From Panulirus ornatus (taxonomy: Eukaryota; Arthropoda; Malacostraca; Decapoda; Palinuridae), in the NCBI RefSeq assembly GCF_036320965.1, contig NC_092243.1, positions 426,001 through 490,000 of the forward strand: a stretch of 64,000 nt of DNA. Direction: 5' to 3'. The position numbers and the translations under genes are program-made. The notes below the pieces were generated by a model, which was not told the DNA's origin, searched no databases, and saw only the letters and a list, made by a program, of their open reading frames with translations. The stretch's first letter is position 1; every line of letters begins with the position of its first letter. Positions 11,611 through 24,266 of this stretch are shown in pieces.

Positions 11611-12879
11611 TCACCAGCGCAGAGTTAATTTCCCTCACCTCCATTATTCCGCTTGTCGGCCACTCTTGGCCCAACGTTCTCATATATATAATAAGGACTT
11701 GCATAGCATCTCGTCTCCAAACAGCCGCACACTGCCACCACTTTAGCAGTTGCACAACTCCACCGGTCTTACAACATCCTCAAGACGAGCTCTCAGAAAA
11801 GCAGCCATGTGGCCACCGTCTCCGCTTGAGCCACTACCGTCTTAATGAGATGATCGCATGTTTCTGGTCAGGTTGAGAGAGATGATATGGGAAAACATGA
11901 GGCGCTCAGGGAAATGTGTACTACATCTTAAGTAACGTGGACAGAGTGATCCGTGTAAATGCTTGTCACTGTCTCCTCAGAGTTCTGTAACACTTTCGGA
12001 GGAGGTACTATCTTGTCGTTTTAGATAAGTACAGCTCTTGGCAGCCACTATCTGCATCCGGTCCTCCCGGGTATGATGAGTCTAGCCCTTGGTAGTCCCT
12101 AGATTCATCAGAACTTTCGGATACCACCACCTTGGGCAGCTATTGGGCGGAGAAAGTGTGAACGTAGGATTTCTCAACTTTTTTAAGGTTGATATGGCGA
12201 TTTTAAAGGAATCCAGGTGCAGTGAGGGAGTTACCCCGGAAAACAGTTCTCGTCAGTGACTGTTACTGAAGGTTTTCACAGAGGCCGTGTATCACTCGCC
12301 CCGCTCCCTTCTTTCTACATTGCTGGAACTACTGACAGTGTTAGTAAATCTAAAAACTTAATGTCATTAAATCTAGCAACTGGCTCGTTTTGATGATATG
12401 ATCAAGTGCCAGGCAGTTGTAAGTATAGTTTAAGAACCTCATGATAACAAACAGGAATTTTGTGAAGACAGACTACGGGATTATAACTTAGCATCGTCAG
12501 AGAAATAATGAAAATGTAAAAAAATTTATGGTACTTAAGAAGTGTGTTCCGCTCTTACGTTTTTCTTTGACAACCACAAGTACACAAGAAATAGTTACAA
12601 TTGGTGGTGCAAACCATGGAGTGGTGACTTTCTATAAACAGTACCTCGCTGAATGATCAAGGATTGGAGAAGGGCATAAATGATTGAAAAGATTACTTCA
12701 GTATGTTTTATACCAAGCCCTTGGCATATGAATAATATGCACACTACAATATTTGAGAATGTTTTTATAGAGAAAATTGTACGCATTATTTACTGCCTGT
12801 TCTCCCTTATTCCATGTGTAAACATATCACTACTGCTGAAAATGAACTGTTAATGACTTGCTTTATTTGTGGGCGCTCC
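11611..12879 (+). other. 3' untranslated/flanking region of the adhesion gene
   Basis: Directly after the TAA the sequence loses coding character. A canonical AATAAA is not seen close by. An ATTAAA variant at 12366-12371 is the nearest candidate polyadenylation signal, and AATAAA appears only at 17928. The transcript end therefore cannot be fixed from sequence alone. Confidence 0.4.
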
Positions 12880-13186
12880 AGGACCACGGGACTCCTGGGC
12901 ATTGTGTGCTAGGACCACGAGACTCCTGGGACATTGTGTGCTAGGACCGCGAGACTCCTGGACATTGTGTGCTAGGACCACTAGACCCCTGGACATTGTT
13001 CTGCTAGGACTACGAGACTCCCGGACATTGTGTGCTAGGACCACGAGATTCCTGGACATTGTGTGCTTGGACCACAAGACTCCTGGACATTGTGTGCTAG
13101 GACCACAAGACTCCTGGACATTGTGTGCTAGGACCACAAGACTCCTGGACATTGTGTGCTAGGACCACGAGACTCCTGGACATTGT
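12880..13186. repeat. 31-bp minisatellite, about 10 copies
   Basis: The unit contains gtgctaggaccacgagactc followed by ctggacattgt, period 31 bp, with few substitutions. It runs directly into a second, unrelated 31-bp array at about 13186. Confidence 0.95.
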
Positions 13187-16100
13187 GGTGTACCCTGCTG
13201 CAGGTATGGTGACTGTGGTGTGCCCTGCTGCAGGGTATGGTGACTGTGGTGTGCCTGCTGCAGGGTGTGTTGACTGTGGTGTACCCTGCTGCAGGGTATG
13301 GTGACTGTGGTGTGCCCTGCTGCAGGGTATGGTGACTGTGGTGTGCCCTGCTGCAGGGTGTGTTGACTGTGGTGTACCCTGCTGCAGGTATGGTGACTGT
13401 GGTGTGCCCTGCTGCAGGGTGTGTTGACTGTGGTGTACCCTGCTGCAGGTATGGTGACTGTGGTGTGCCCTGCTGCAGGGTGTGTTGACTGTGGTGTACC
13501 CTGCTGCAGGTATGGTGACTGTGGTGTGCCCTGCTGCAGGGTGTGGTGACTGTGGTGTGCCCTGCTGCAGGGTGTGTTGACTGTGGTGTACCCTGCTGCA
13601 GGGTATGGTGACTGTGGTGTGCCTTGCTGCAGGGCGTGGTGACTGTGGTGTGCCCTGCTGCAGGGTGTGTTGACTGTGGTGTACCCTGCTGCAGGTATGG
13701 TGACTGTGGTGTGCCCTGCTGCAGGGTGTGGTGACTGTGGTGTGCCTTGCTGCAGGGCGTGGTGACTGTGGTGTGCCTTGCTGCAGGGCGTGGTGTGTGT
13801 TGATGCAGGGTGTGGTGACTGTGGTGTGCCTTGCTGCAGGGCGTGGTGTGTGTTGATGCAGGGTGTGGTGACTGTGGTGTGCCCTGCTGCAGGGTGTGTT
13901 GACTGTGGTGTACCCTGCTGCAGGTATGGTGACTGTGGTGTGCCTTGCTGCAGGGCGTGGTGACTGTGGTGTGCCCTGCTGCAGGGTGTGTTGACTGTGG
14001 TGTACCCTGCTGCAGGTATGGTGACTGTGTGTGCCTTGCTGCAGGGCGTGGTGACTGTGGTGTGCCCTGCTGCAGGGTGTGTTGACTGTGGTGTACCCTG
14101 CTGCAGGTATGGTGACTGTGGTGTGCCCTGCTGCAGGGTGTGGTGACTGTGGTGTGTGTTGCTGCAGGGTGTGGTGACTGTGGTGTGCCCTGCTGCAGGG
14201 TGTGTTGACTGTGGTGTACCCTGCTGCAGGGCGTGGTGTGTGTTGATGCAGGGTGTGGTGACTGTGGTGTGCCCTGCTGCAGGGTATGGTGACTGTGGTG
14301 TGCCTTGCTGCAGGGTGTGGTGTGTGTTGCTGCAGGGTGTGGTGACTGTGGTGTGCCCTGCTGCAGGGTATGGTGACTGTGGTGTGCCTGCTGCAGGGTG
14401 TGTTGACTGTGGTGTACCCTGCTGCAGGTATGGTGACTGTGGTGTGCCCTGCTGCAGGGTATGGTGACTGTGGTGTGCCCTGCTGCAGGGTGTGTTGACT
14501 GTGGTGTACCCTGCTGCAGGGCGTGGTGACTGTGGTGTGCCTGCTGCAGGGTGTGTTGACTGTGGTGTACCCTGCTGCAGGTATGGTGACTGTGGTGTGC
14601 CCTGCTGCAGGGTATGGTGACTGTGGTGTGCCCTGCTGCAGGGTGTGGTGACTGTGGTGTGCCCTGCTGCAGGGTGTGTTGACTGTGGTGTACCCTGCTG
14701 CAGGGTATGGTGACTGTGGTGTGCCTTGCTGCAGGGCGTGGTGACTGTGGTGTGCCTGCTGCAGGGTGTGTTGACTGTGGTGTACCCTGCTGCAGGGTAT
14801 GGTGACTGTGGTGTGCCTGCTGCAGGGTGTGTTGACTGTGGTGTACCCTGCTGCAGGTATGGTGACTGTGGTGTGCCTGCTGCAGGGTGTGTTGACTGTG
14901 GTGTACCCTGCTGCAGGGCGTGGTGACTGTGGTGTGCCCTGCTGCAGGGTGTGTTGACTGTGGTGTACCCTGCTGCAGGTATGGTGACTGTGGTGTGCCT
15001 GCTGCAGGGTGTGTTGACTGTGGTGTACCCTGCTGCAGGTATGGTGACTGTGGTGTGCCTGCTGCAGGGTGTGTTGACTGTGGTGTACCCTGCTGCAGGT
15101 ATGGTGACTGTGGTGTGCCTGCTGCAGGGTGTGTTGACTGTGGTGTACCCTGCTGCAGGGTATGGTGACTGTGGTGTGCCCTGCTGCAGGGTATGGTGAC
15201 TGTGGTGTGTGTTGCTGCAGGGTGTGGTGTGTGTTGCTGCAGGGTGTGTTGACTGTGGTGTACCCTGCTGCAGGGTATGGTGACTGTGGTGTGCCTGCTG
15301 CAGGGTGTGGTGACTGTGGTGTGCCTTGCTGCAGGGCGTGGTGTGTGTTGATGCAGGGTGTGGTGACTGTGGTGTGCCTTGCTGCAGGGCGTGGTGACTG
15401 TGGTGTGCCTGCTGCAGGGTGTGTTGACTGTGGTGTACCCTGCTGCAGGTATGGTGACTGTGGTGTGCCCTGCTGCAGGGTATGGTGACTGTGGTGTGTG
15501 TTGCTGCAGGGTGTGTTGACTGTGGTGTACCCTGCTGCAGGTATGGTGACTGTGGTGTGCCTTGCTGCAGGGTGTGTTGACTGTGGTGTACCCTGCTGCA
15601 GGTATGGTGACTGTGGTGTGCCCTGCTGCAGGGTATGGTGACTGTGGTGTGCCTTGCTGCAGGGCGTGGTGACTGTGGTGTGCCTGCTGCAGGGTGTGTT
15701 GACTGTGGTGTACCCTGCTGCAGGTATGGTGACTGTGTGTGCCTTGCTGCAGGGCGTGGTGACTGTGGTGTGCCCTGCTGCAGGGTATGGTGACTGTGGT
15801 GTGCCTGCTGCAGGGTGTGTTGACTGTGGTGTACCCTGCTGCAGGTATGGTGACTGTGGTGTGCCCTGCTGCAGGGTGTGTTGACTGTGGTGTGCCTGCT
15901 GCAGGGTGTGTTGACTGTGGTGTACCCTGCTGCAGGTATGGTGACTGTGGTGTGCCTTGCTGCAGGGCGTGGTGACTGTGGTGTGCCTGCTGCAGGGTGT
16001 GTTGACTGTGTGTCTGATGCAGGGTGTGGTGACTGTGGTGTGCCCTTCTGCAGGGTGTGTTGACTGTGGTGTACCCTGCTGCAGGGTATGGTGACTGTGG

Positions 16101-16594
16101 TGTGCCTTGCTGCAGGGTGTGGTGTGTGTTGCTGCAGGGTGTGGTGACTGTGGTGTGCCCTGCTGCAGGGTGTGTTGACTGTGGTGTACCCTGCTGCAGG
16201 GCGTGGTGACTGTGGTGTGCCTTGCTGCAGGGCGTGGTGTGTGTTGATGCAGGGTGTGGTGACTGTGGTGTGCCCTGCTGCAGGGTGTGTTGACTGTGGT
16301 GTACCCTGCTGCAGGGTATGGTGACTGTGGTGTGCCTTGCTGCAGGGTGTGGTGTGTGTTGCTGCAGGGTGTGGTGACTGTGGTGTGCCCTGCTGCAGGG
16401 TGTGTTGACTGTGGTGTGCCTTGCTGCAGGGTATGGTGACTGTGGTGTGCCCTGCTGCAGGGTATGGTGACTGTGGTGTGCCTTGCTGCAGGGTGTGGTG
16501 TGTGTTGCTGCAGGGTATGGTGACTGTGGTGTGCCTTGCTGCAGGGCGTGGTGTGTGTTGCTGCAGGGTGTGGTGACTGTGGTGTACCTTGCTG
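13186..16594. repeat. Large PstI-site minisatellite, 29-31-bp unit, about 110 copies
   Basis: Each unit contains ccctgctgcaggg (a PstI site) followed by tatggtgactgtggtgt or close variants. Variants differ by one or two bases in length (cctgctgcag against ccctgctgcag, caggtatgg against cagggtatgg). Around 14750-15170 two variants alternate as a dimer of about 60 bp, showing local amplification. Open frames of Cys- and Val-rich peptide occur in every frame on the plus strand and are artefacts of the period. Confidence 0.96.
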
Positions 16595-19300
16595 TTAGGA
16601 ATGGGAGCTGTGGTGTTTCCTACTCCTTGTTATGGAGATTTGAGTTGACTTATTACATAATTCATTAGCTGAGTTACCTCAAGTGATTTAAAGGTAAAAG
16701 GAGAATGTTTACACAAGGTTCTTGCATCTGTATCCTGGATCTTCCAGTGACAGAAGACTTCTGCAGCCATACATCCTCAGAGACAAAACGGCAGCAATTA
16801 AATGTTCCTGAATGCATGATATGGGTGTGGCCACGTACACAGATGTACCTAGTGATAGCTCTCAGATGTTTGTGGATGAAGAAAATAATTGAACCATAAC
16901 TTCCTCCAACTTTGTAAAAGTTCACTTAGTATGGATGACAGTGGACTTGAATGTAACTGCTGATTAAACTGATTTATGAAGCGACTGAATATACTGCTAA
17001 AAGATAGTCATCAGGAATATCATGATTTCGGATTGTCTTCCTGTGGTCAGTGTTATTTAATATTCAGATATGTAAACCTGTAGGGCCCATCTCCCGCGTA
17101 TTATCCGCCAGCACCACTCGTGACTTGGCTTACACAGCCAGTCATTCCATCAGCGTCTTATACTATGAACCATCTGTCGTACAATTTAGCAAAATATATG
17201 TGATTTAAATTTTCTTTTTCACTCTATTCACTGTTAAGTTCTTAACACATCTTTCTACAATCGTTTCTTGCTCCCTCTTCCTTCATCATCCTCCAGACTT
17301 TACATAATTTTTTCCTTCCGTCCTTTTCTTCCTTTCACCATCCTGCTCCACCTACGCTGGGCCACCACTCCGTCTATGTGTCATGACTAGGAACTGTCAC
17401 AAACTGGGCGAGGGTGTCAGTGCTGCTGGTTTCTTCCATCCGTTATTTACATACAGGTTTTTGTATTATCCATTTGATACGTGAAGGAACACAGACTGTT
17501 GTCCTGTTATAAAGGTCTGCCACCACACGTTAACACATGCAATGGACAGTGACTCTTCCAAATAAACGTATACCACGATGGTGTGTGAAAAGATATGAAG
17601 TGGGAAGAAGGGATCATCGTTCTGAAGACCCGTTAAAATTGTGACTTAAAAAGGGATGCCTATCAAATGGAATGCATATTTGGTGAAACTTCTAAGCTGT
17701 GATGCAATGTGACAAGAGAGAACTCACATATTCATGAATCTTTCTTACTGAACGTGAACAGTGGTGACGAGAGCGATCTCGGAGTGCGGCTCGAGGGCTT
17801 GACTCTTCCTTCAGTCCTGACACAACAGACACTTTGGTTCCCTCGGTGCAACACCCATCACCACATGACCTCCTGTGAGCATATAACTTCTCCCGTAGCC
17901 AGGATCCCATAGTCACATATTTGCTAGAATAAAGGCAAAGAAAATTACGTTAGTCTTTGCCCATTGGTGCATTACAAATTGTTGATATTGTAAAGCTTTG
18001 GACATCTATTCATTGTTTGTAAGTGTTTCATTAGTGTATATATGTTTAAGACAAATCACTTCATTGCTACACTACATCTACCTTACGAACTCAGAAAATA
18101 GAGAAAACTCACTTTGTGATACCAAAGAAAAGTGGTAGCAGTCATAATAGCTTAAAATGGTGTAAACCGAACTATAAAATTATATGGAGTTTTTGTACAT
18201 CTCGATAAATTTGTGAAGATATTTTTACAATAAACCAGAACTTGTGTACTTGTTTTATTCTCCTCTTTATGTCTTCCGTAAAGATCTGATGCTTCTACAG
18301 TGTAATAGTAATAGGAATGGCAGAGCCAGTATTATCAGCCAATTGTTTTGAAATACATTACAGTATTTAAAAACATCCTTGAAGAATAATTTTCTTTATC
18401 AGATCAGCAGTAACTAGACAGCTGATATTTTCCTTCGTTAAACAACTCTACAAATAATACTCTTGTGATATTGTAACATCACAATTTGAATAAGTACTAT
18501 CAGAAATGCTATTATCCCGACTTTCACTATTGCTGTTAAATACAAACTACTGATCTAAACCACATGGGTCTGGTTAGGTTACTTTGCTGTCTGAACACAA
18601 CTACTCGAGAAAGCTTCAAAAGTATAGTATAAAACAAGTATTATGCAAGAAGATTAGTCAGAGTCAAACAGTACAAGTATATCGCATACGACATCATCAG
18701 TAAACATCTTAAACTAACTGTAAGCGCTACAAAATATCCTAAAGCATTACAAACAATATACTAAGCATTACCAAACATTAGAAAACAGTAAGAACTACAA
18801 GACGTCATCATTAAACATTATAAAACATCATTAGCAAGCATTGTAAAATATCATCAGCAAGCTCACTACAACAAAATCAGTGAACATTATACATCATCAT
18901 CATCATCAGTAATGAAAACATGGGCCATAAAGAGAATGAGAGTGTATGAAGTCTCAGAAATATAATTAACACCTGAAGAAGGTGTAATAGATTTTCCGGC
19001 TGGTGGATACAGCTTAACGTTGATGGTCTTAATAATCCTGGTAACCGATAGTCCCTAAGCACAAACAACCATCTATCAACCATATTATGAATGAAAGGCA
19101 CAACTGCAACCCAGCCCACCGTGACATGCATGTAAAAATGCGGGCACTTTTTCATAACGTCTGTGTACGCATATTAGACAGGTGCCAGAAATCCATAATC
19201 TTAAGACTTTCTGAATAATTACGACGCAAGGGTAGTCAAGTGCGTAATTGTCTTATTACCTTCTAGTATACAGTTTACCTTCGTAATACATTTTACCGTC
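16595..19300. other. AT-rich non-coding region
   Basis: No ORF with coding character or recognisable domain is visible on either strand. A loosely repetitive aaacatcatcagyaaaca stretch lies at 18660-18900. Confidence 0.5.
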
Positions 19301-19303
19301 ACA

Positions 19304-19460
19304 ACAACCGTATGATTATACACAGAGGACTTAATAATCGTATGATTATACGCAGAGGACGTAATAACCGTATGATTATACGTAGAGGACTTAATAACCG
19401 TATGATTATACGCAGAGGAATTAATAACCGTATGATTATACGCAGAGGACTTAATAACCG
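19304..19460. repeat. 30-bp tandem repeat, 5 copies
   Basis: The unit starts ataaccgtatgattatacgc and continues agaggactta. Five copies lie head to tail with few changes. The minus-strand frame through it is open only because 30 is divisible by three. Confidence 0.92.
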
Positions 19461-19565
19461 AAGGTGAGTTATAAAAACATTCCTGTGGAGCCAAATGCTT
19501 CCAGAGTCTTCCGCTCCTCCTATTACTCTCATGTTCTCCACACCAACAGTTATCAAGTCCTGACT

Positions 19566-19569
<4 letters not shown>

Positions 19570-19611
<42 letters not shown>
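19570..19611. repeat. (CT)n microsatellite
   Basis: About 42 bases of uninterrupted CT. Confidence 0.97.
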
Positions 19612-19614
<3 letters not shown>

Positions 19615-21744
19615 AAATATCTGCACTTGTTTTCTTTTTTCAATTTCTCTCCTGTCCTATGTAGATATTATCAAATAGACCGCAAATTGGCTTTTCCACC
19701 ATTTCATATTGACTTCCCTTGTACAAGTTTGTTCTTTCGCTAATCTTCCTGTAATCTGATATTTACAGAAACTTAACAATCATATCAGTTCACAAAATAT
19801 GGCGAAGAAACATGAATGAAAAATTGTTCAGGGGAAAACACTATATAACTGAAAATAAAGATAAGAAATAAAAGAAAGTGAATCTGGGGACAAACTGGCA
19901 CACAGTTTGGTAGTATCCTCAAGAATGATGAAGATTACAATTCTTAAAGTACATAAGGTAATGTGTGTAAGTCGTGACGTGCGGTGTGTGAAAAGATCAA
20001 AGTGAAATTGTGTAAGTGATAAGGTGAGGAAGGTGCCAGTGGTAAGGTGGGGTGTGATGACGGTGTGTGTAAGGTGTTTCTAGGGGCGGCTGTATGATGT
20101 CCCTGGATGACGCTCTGCGTTGTCAGTTCAGGATATTCACAACGCAACCACTTCATGTAAGACATGCCGCATTTAGAGTAGATTTGACCTAAACCGTCGT
20201 TCTCTCGTACCGATGATGCCTGTTTCTCCTATCCGAGACTTCTTTCTGGTAAAATGGTCGGCTCATTTTATATATCTTCAAGCATTTACATTATCTGGGC
20301 AGAATTTGCGGCGGGATTTTCCATTAGGATGGTCCAGATTCAGAGCGCACGTGTGTCCATCTCACGCATGATTCTCACGCATCTCACGCAGTGTTACGTA
20401 TCATTTCGCCTAATCTTATGGAAAAATTCTTGCTCCAAACATCATTATCACCTGTCCTAAGCTCTTCCTCAGATAAGTGAAAACAAATGCAGCAACCACC
20501 TCCTCATTTGTAAACACTCTTGTCAAGATATCAGCGGAGAAATTCTTCTACGAAATGTGCCATGACGTCACAAGTTTACAAAGACGGTATACGTTCACAC
20601 TAAAATGTGACGTCGCAGAAGTCTGAATGGGTGTAAAGAGAGCACAGCAACTCACTGCGGGGTCTCAGAGAAATCTGACTGATCGATACACTTTACAGAC
20701 AGAAATTTTCTGCGATGGAATATGTCAGCTGTCTAGTTACTGATGGCCTGATCAAGAACATTATTCTTCAAGGATGTTCTTCCAAAAACACTTTAATGTA
20801 TTTGAAAAAAAGTCGTTAATAAAAGTGGATCTAACGTTCCTATCACACTGGAGAAGAATCAAATCTGCAATTGAAAAATAGGAACTTCTGGGCAGCGTGA
20901 CCTGTTAACATTATATAAATGAATAACCATTTAGTACCAGTTAGAAAATCCGAAGAGAAACGCGTTATCAGGTTGAAATAGCTTCATCTAAACATGTACA
21001 TTTTACATGACTGAGACAAAATTATGAACTTCCGCAGACCCTTTTGCAATCACACAGGTATCATAAACTATGAACAGCATTTAAACAAGTTATTAGACGT
21101 ATACTATTTCCCAACATTAGTCTTTCCCAATGTATATGTTCACCGAGGGAGAGACTGAACAGAAACTTGTAATGACAATGTTTATAGCTTTGGAATAAAG
21201 ATTTGAAGTAAAACAGATTTGTTCATAATTCTGAAAGTAGACCTTTGATTTTGCTGCATTCATAAGACTCCAAGATGAATCTTACCCACACATGCAAACT
21301 TATACAAAGATGCAGTTCTAAGCAGCCGACAGTGAACGATGCTACGTGATTGACGCTATTTAGGAGAAACAAGAAGAACCTAACGTGAAGTCACACTCCG
21401 CTCCACGATCTCTGTAACAACAACACTGAAGCAACACAAGAAATGATCCTAGGATGAGGCCAGGGCAAAACTTGTAGCCAATACTATGGAAGGAGTCGTA
21501 GGTCTGAACATCGTCAACCTCTTGTCTACTGCATGAAGGAAGCGTTCCGGCCTCAAGGCTACAGGTTTCGTCGTGTCGACCTATGTAAAGCGGAAACTAA
21601 AATATTCTTCATAAAGAACTCAAGAAGGCGTGATCGACTGCAATCTGACGCAGGCTCATCCAGGCCTGCGGTCTCAGGTGATACTGTGGGAAGGGATGCA
21701 ACTTAGCTGGGAAGATACTGCTTTTGGCAACAGCTTCCCTTGAA

Positions 21745-21748
<4 letters not shown>
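19612..21748. other. Non-coding region
   Basis: I see no gene, conserved motif or mobile element between the two CT tracts. Confidence 0.5.

Positions 21749-21825
<77 letters not shown>
21749..21825. repeat. (CT)n microsatellite
   Basis: About 77 bases of CT repeat. Confidence 0.97.
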
Positions 21826-21829
<4 letters not shown>

Positions 21830-22638
21830 GAATAAGTTTATTTGTCATAGACATACTTTCTAAATTTCGTAACAAATAGACAAAGAGTTACAGAATGGAA
21901 AGAAAAAGACCATTAACAGTTACAAAAGAATGTTCGATCCATATGATAATGTGAGTTCACATGTTCACTTCAACATAATCATAATACTTGCTGTTAGCTA
22001 TGCGGTTGTTTATGATAGGCAAGTGATTCCTATATGAAATTTTCCAAATCATTTGCACGGCAGAAAAAAACTTACAATGTATCCTAAATGATCTAACAAG
22101 AGCAGCTTGCTCTGGGGTCTGGTGTACTGATGACATATAGTGTTGCCTCGATACCAGCGTCCAGGACTAGCTCGCCCTCTAAGTGAAGGGGAACTACCGC
22201 CCTGTTTAACAAAGTCTTCGATTCCCCATCAAGTTCTGTATGAGAGGTTTTGTGTAAAGGAATAATTATAATTCATCATTGTCCTTCGTCAGAGTAAAAG
22301 CTAGAGGTAAGACATCATAAATTGAATGCGTGCCTCATATGTCACTATATAGCTAATTTTCTTCCTGTAACTCTCGATAAATGTATATAATCAGCAATTT
22401 GACGGCCTTTCAAATAAATAATTCATGTGAGGGTCATTAAAGGGACTTCTCTGGACAAGTATGAACACAAGATTTATGCCTAAGTACAAAGACGCTCACA
22501 GAGTTATAAACACAAGCAAACACCTCTGGCTTAAGCTTGTGTGAGTGTGTGTGTGTGTGTACATGAATGAAAACATTTTACACATATGAAAGGTTAACAG
22601 AAGTGTAAAACTCCTTCCTCATAACATGCAAATAGCAA

Positions 22639-22686
<48 letters not shown>

Positions 22687-22689
22687 ACG
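22639..22689. repeat. (AC)n microsatellite
   Basis: About 43 bases of AC with a short interrupted end. A GT tract lies about 90 bp upstream (22541-22560), making a weak inverted pair. Confidence 0.95.
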
Positions 22690-22992
22690 ACACGAGCGTC
22701 CGTTTATGCTCTCCACTTCCCATCATATTTTCAACTTAGCGATAATGCTTCTTTCAATGTTTCTGCCACAGCTGTTTCGTCGACACCATGTCCGACCTTC
22801 CCACTTCTTTCCGCTCACTGTTTCTGCGTACTGCTTTTATTTCAATTTATTGATCTATCGTTGAGACAACGGTATATTGCGTGTATCATCCTTTAACTTG
22901 TAGATTTTGTTTGTTCGATTCACACATGGAAAAGATAACTACATAAGAAATAAGATCATAAGTTACTTGAATGGCTGGATATTCCTACAATA

Positions 22993-24266
22993 TTGCTTAG
23001 ACGAACAAATGCAACCAAGATAGCTGCTACCAGGTCACCTCCGAAACAGTGGGAAGCCATTCTGAGACAGTTTAGGGGAGGGTTGCTTGCATCAAGCAAA
23101 GTGAACAAATTAATGGATGACACGAGCTATGCAGCGTTGTCCCACCGTTTAATCAATAAACTGGAAAGAAATTGCAATCCACAGAAGGAGAAACTGCAAC
23201 GAAAATCAGTGCATGTATGTAAAACCCGTGGGTAGGAAGACGTAGGAATATGATATAAACTCTTTAACGAAACAGAAACAGTAGTAGAGTCGTCATTGCT
23301 AGCGTTACAGACTGGAAGTAGGAAGACAGAAAGAATCATGTTGAACCTGTGACCAGGAATTACAAGTATAAGGATTATGACGCCGACAAAAAGATCACGC
23401 AAGCATTATAAGCATGTTGCATGGACTTGGCCAATGACTAACTGCATTTCCCGAACGGAATGAAAAAGCCCAAGTGGTTGTGAAGACCAGGCCATACTGA
23501 CAGTCAACACAGGTGGACAAGGGTGTTGGAGTAGTTATGATGAACAGTATTGATTTTGTTGATGAAATGATGGACTCGCTCAATGATGAGGTAACATTCC
23601 TTGAAGAGAAACATGTGGGGTATGCGAACAACAAAGCAACAAAGTTCGAAAGGAATGAGAAAAATACTAAACAGATCAAAGATGGGAAAGAAATCAACAA
23701 AGTCTTTCGAAGAACCCCCTCCCCAACCCACCAATAATGAGAAGCCTCACGAAAGTTCATAAGTCAGGTATAACAATGACTTCCACAACAATCGGCATAT
23801 GAAATGCACCGCATAGTTGGCCTACAGGTTAACCAGATCACTGTTTAACGCTTTAGGAACCATCAGTGGTGAACACATGTAAAAACAGATTTAATTGAGA
23901 AGATGAAAAACATTGACCCTGACAAGAATACATTGCCGAACTTTGATGTTACAACTTATTTACCAACGTTTGTTGGAGGAGGCCATACAAACTGTCAGTA
24001 AGGCAGTAGATAGCAGTGTGGATGAGGAACTACCAACATCAGAAACAGCCTATTTGAAACTAGTGTCTTTTTGTGTCAGACTTGGGGTATTCGTGTTCAA
24101 CGACGAGGAGTACAAACAACGCAGAGCCTTACCTATGAGTCTTCTGCTCAACGTTGTCAAGGTATGTCTGTATTGGTTGAGGAACTGGTACCCGTAGACA
24201 ATGGATCTCAGATGGTAGAAGTGACGATGTTGAAAATGATGCGTAGCATCCTAGTATTTGCCGACT
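22993..24266 (+). pseudogene. Decayed Penelope-like element reverse transcriptase fragment
   Basis: Three plus-strand pieces in different frames together resemble a Penelope-like element (PLE) reverse transcriptase. The first, at 22993-23235, has an RQFRGGLLAS region. The second, at about 23505-23737, has DKGVGVVMMNSIDF, which matches the PLE 'ADKG-x-x-V-V-M' block. The third, at about 23930-24197, has NFDVTTYL in one frame passing by frameshift into LEEAIQTV, then CVRLGVFVFNDEEYKQ. These correspond to the PLE 'FDV-x-SLFTNVP' and 'FTF-x-x-x-x-Y-x-Q' blocks. A degraded 'LPMGSPLS-ACLYME' region follows, read here as LPMSLLLNVV. At least two frameshifts and several stops break it, so it is a dead remnant. 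The family call is from remembered motifs. Confidence 0.62.

Noticed and set aside
13778..16668. Many 60-110-codon Cys/Val-rich frames
   Set aside because: A ~31-bp repeat with no stop in any plus-strand frame yields these automatically.
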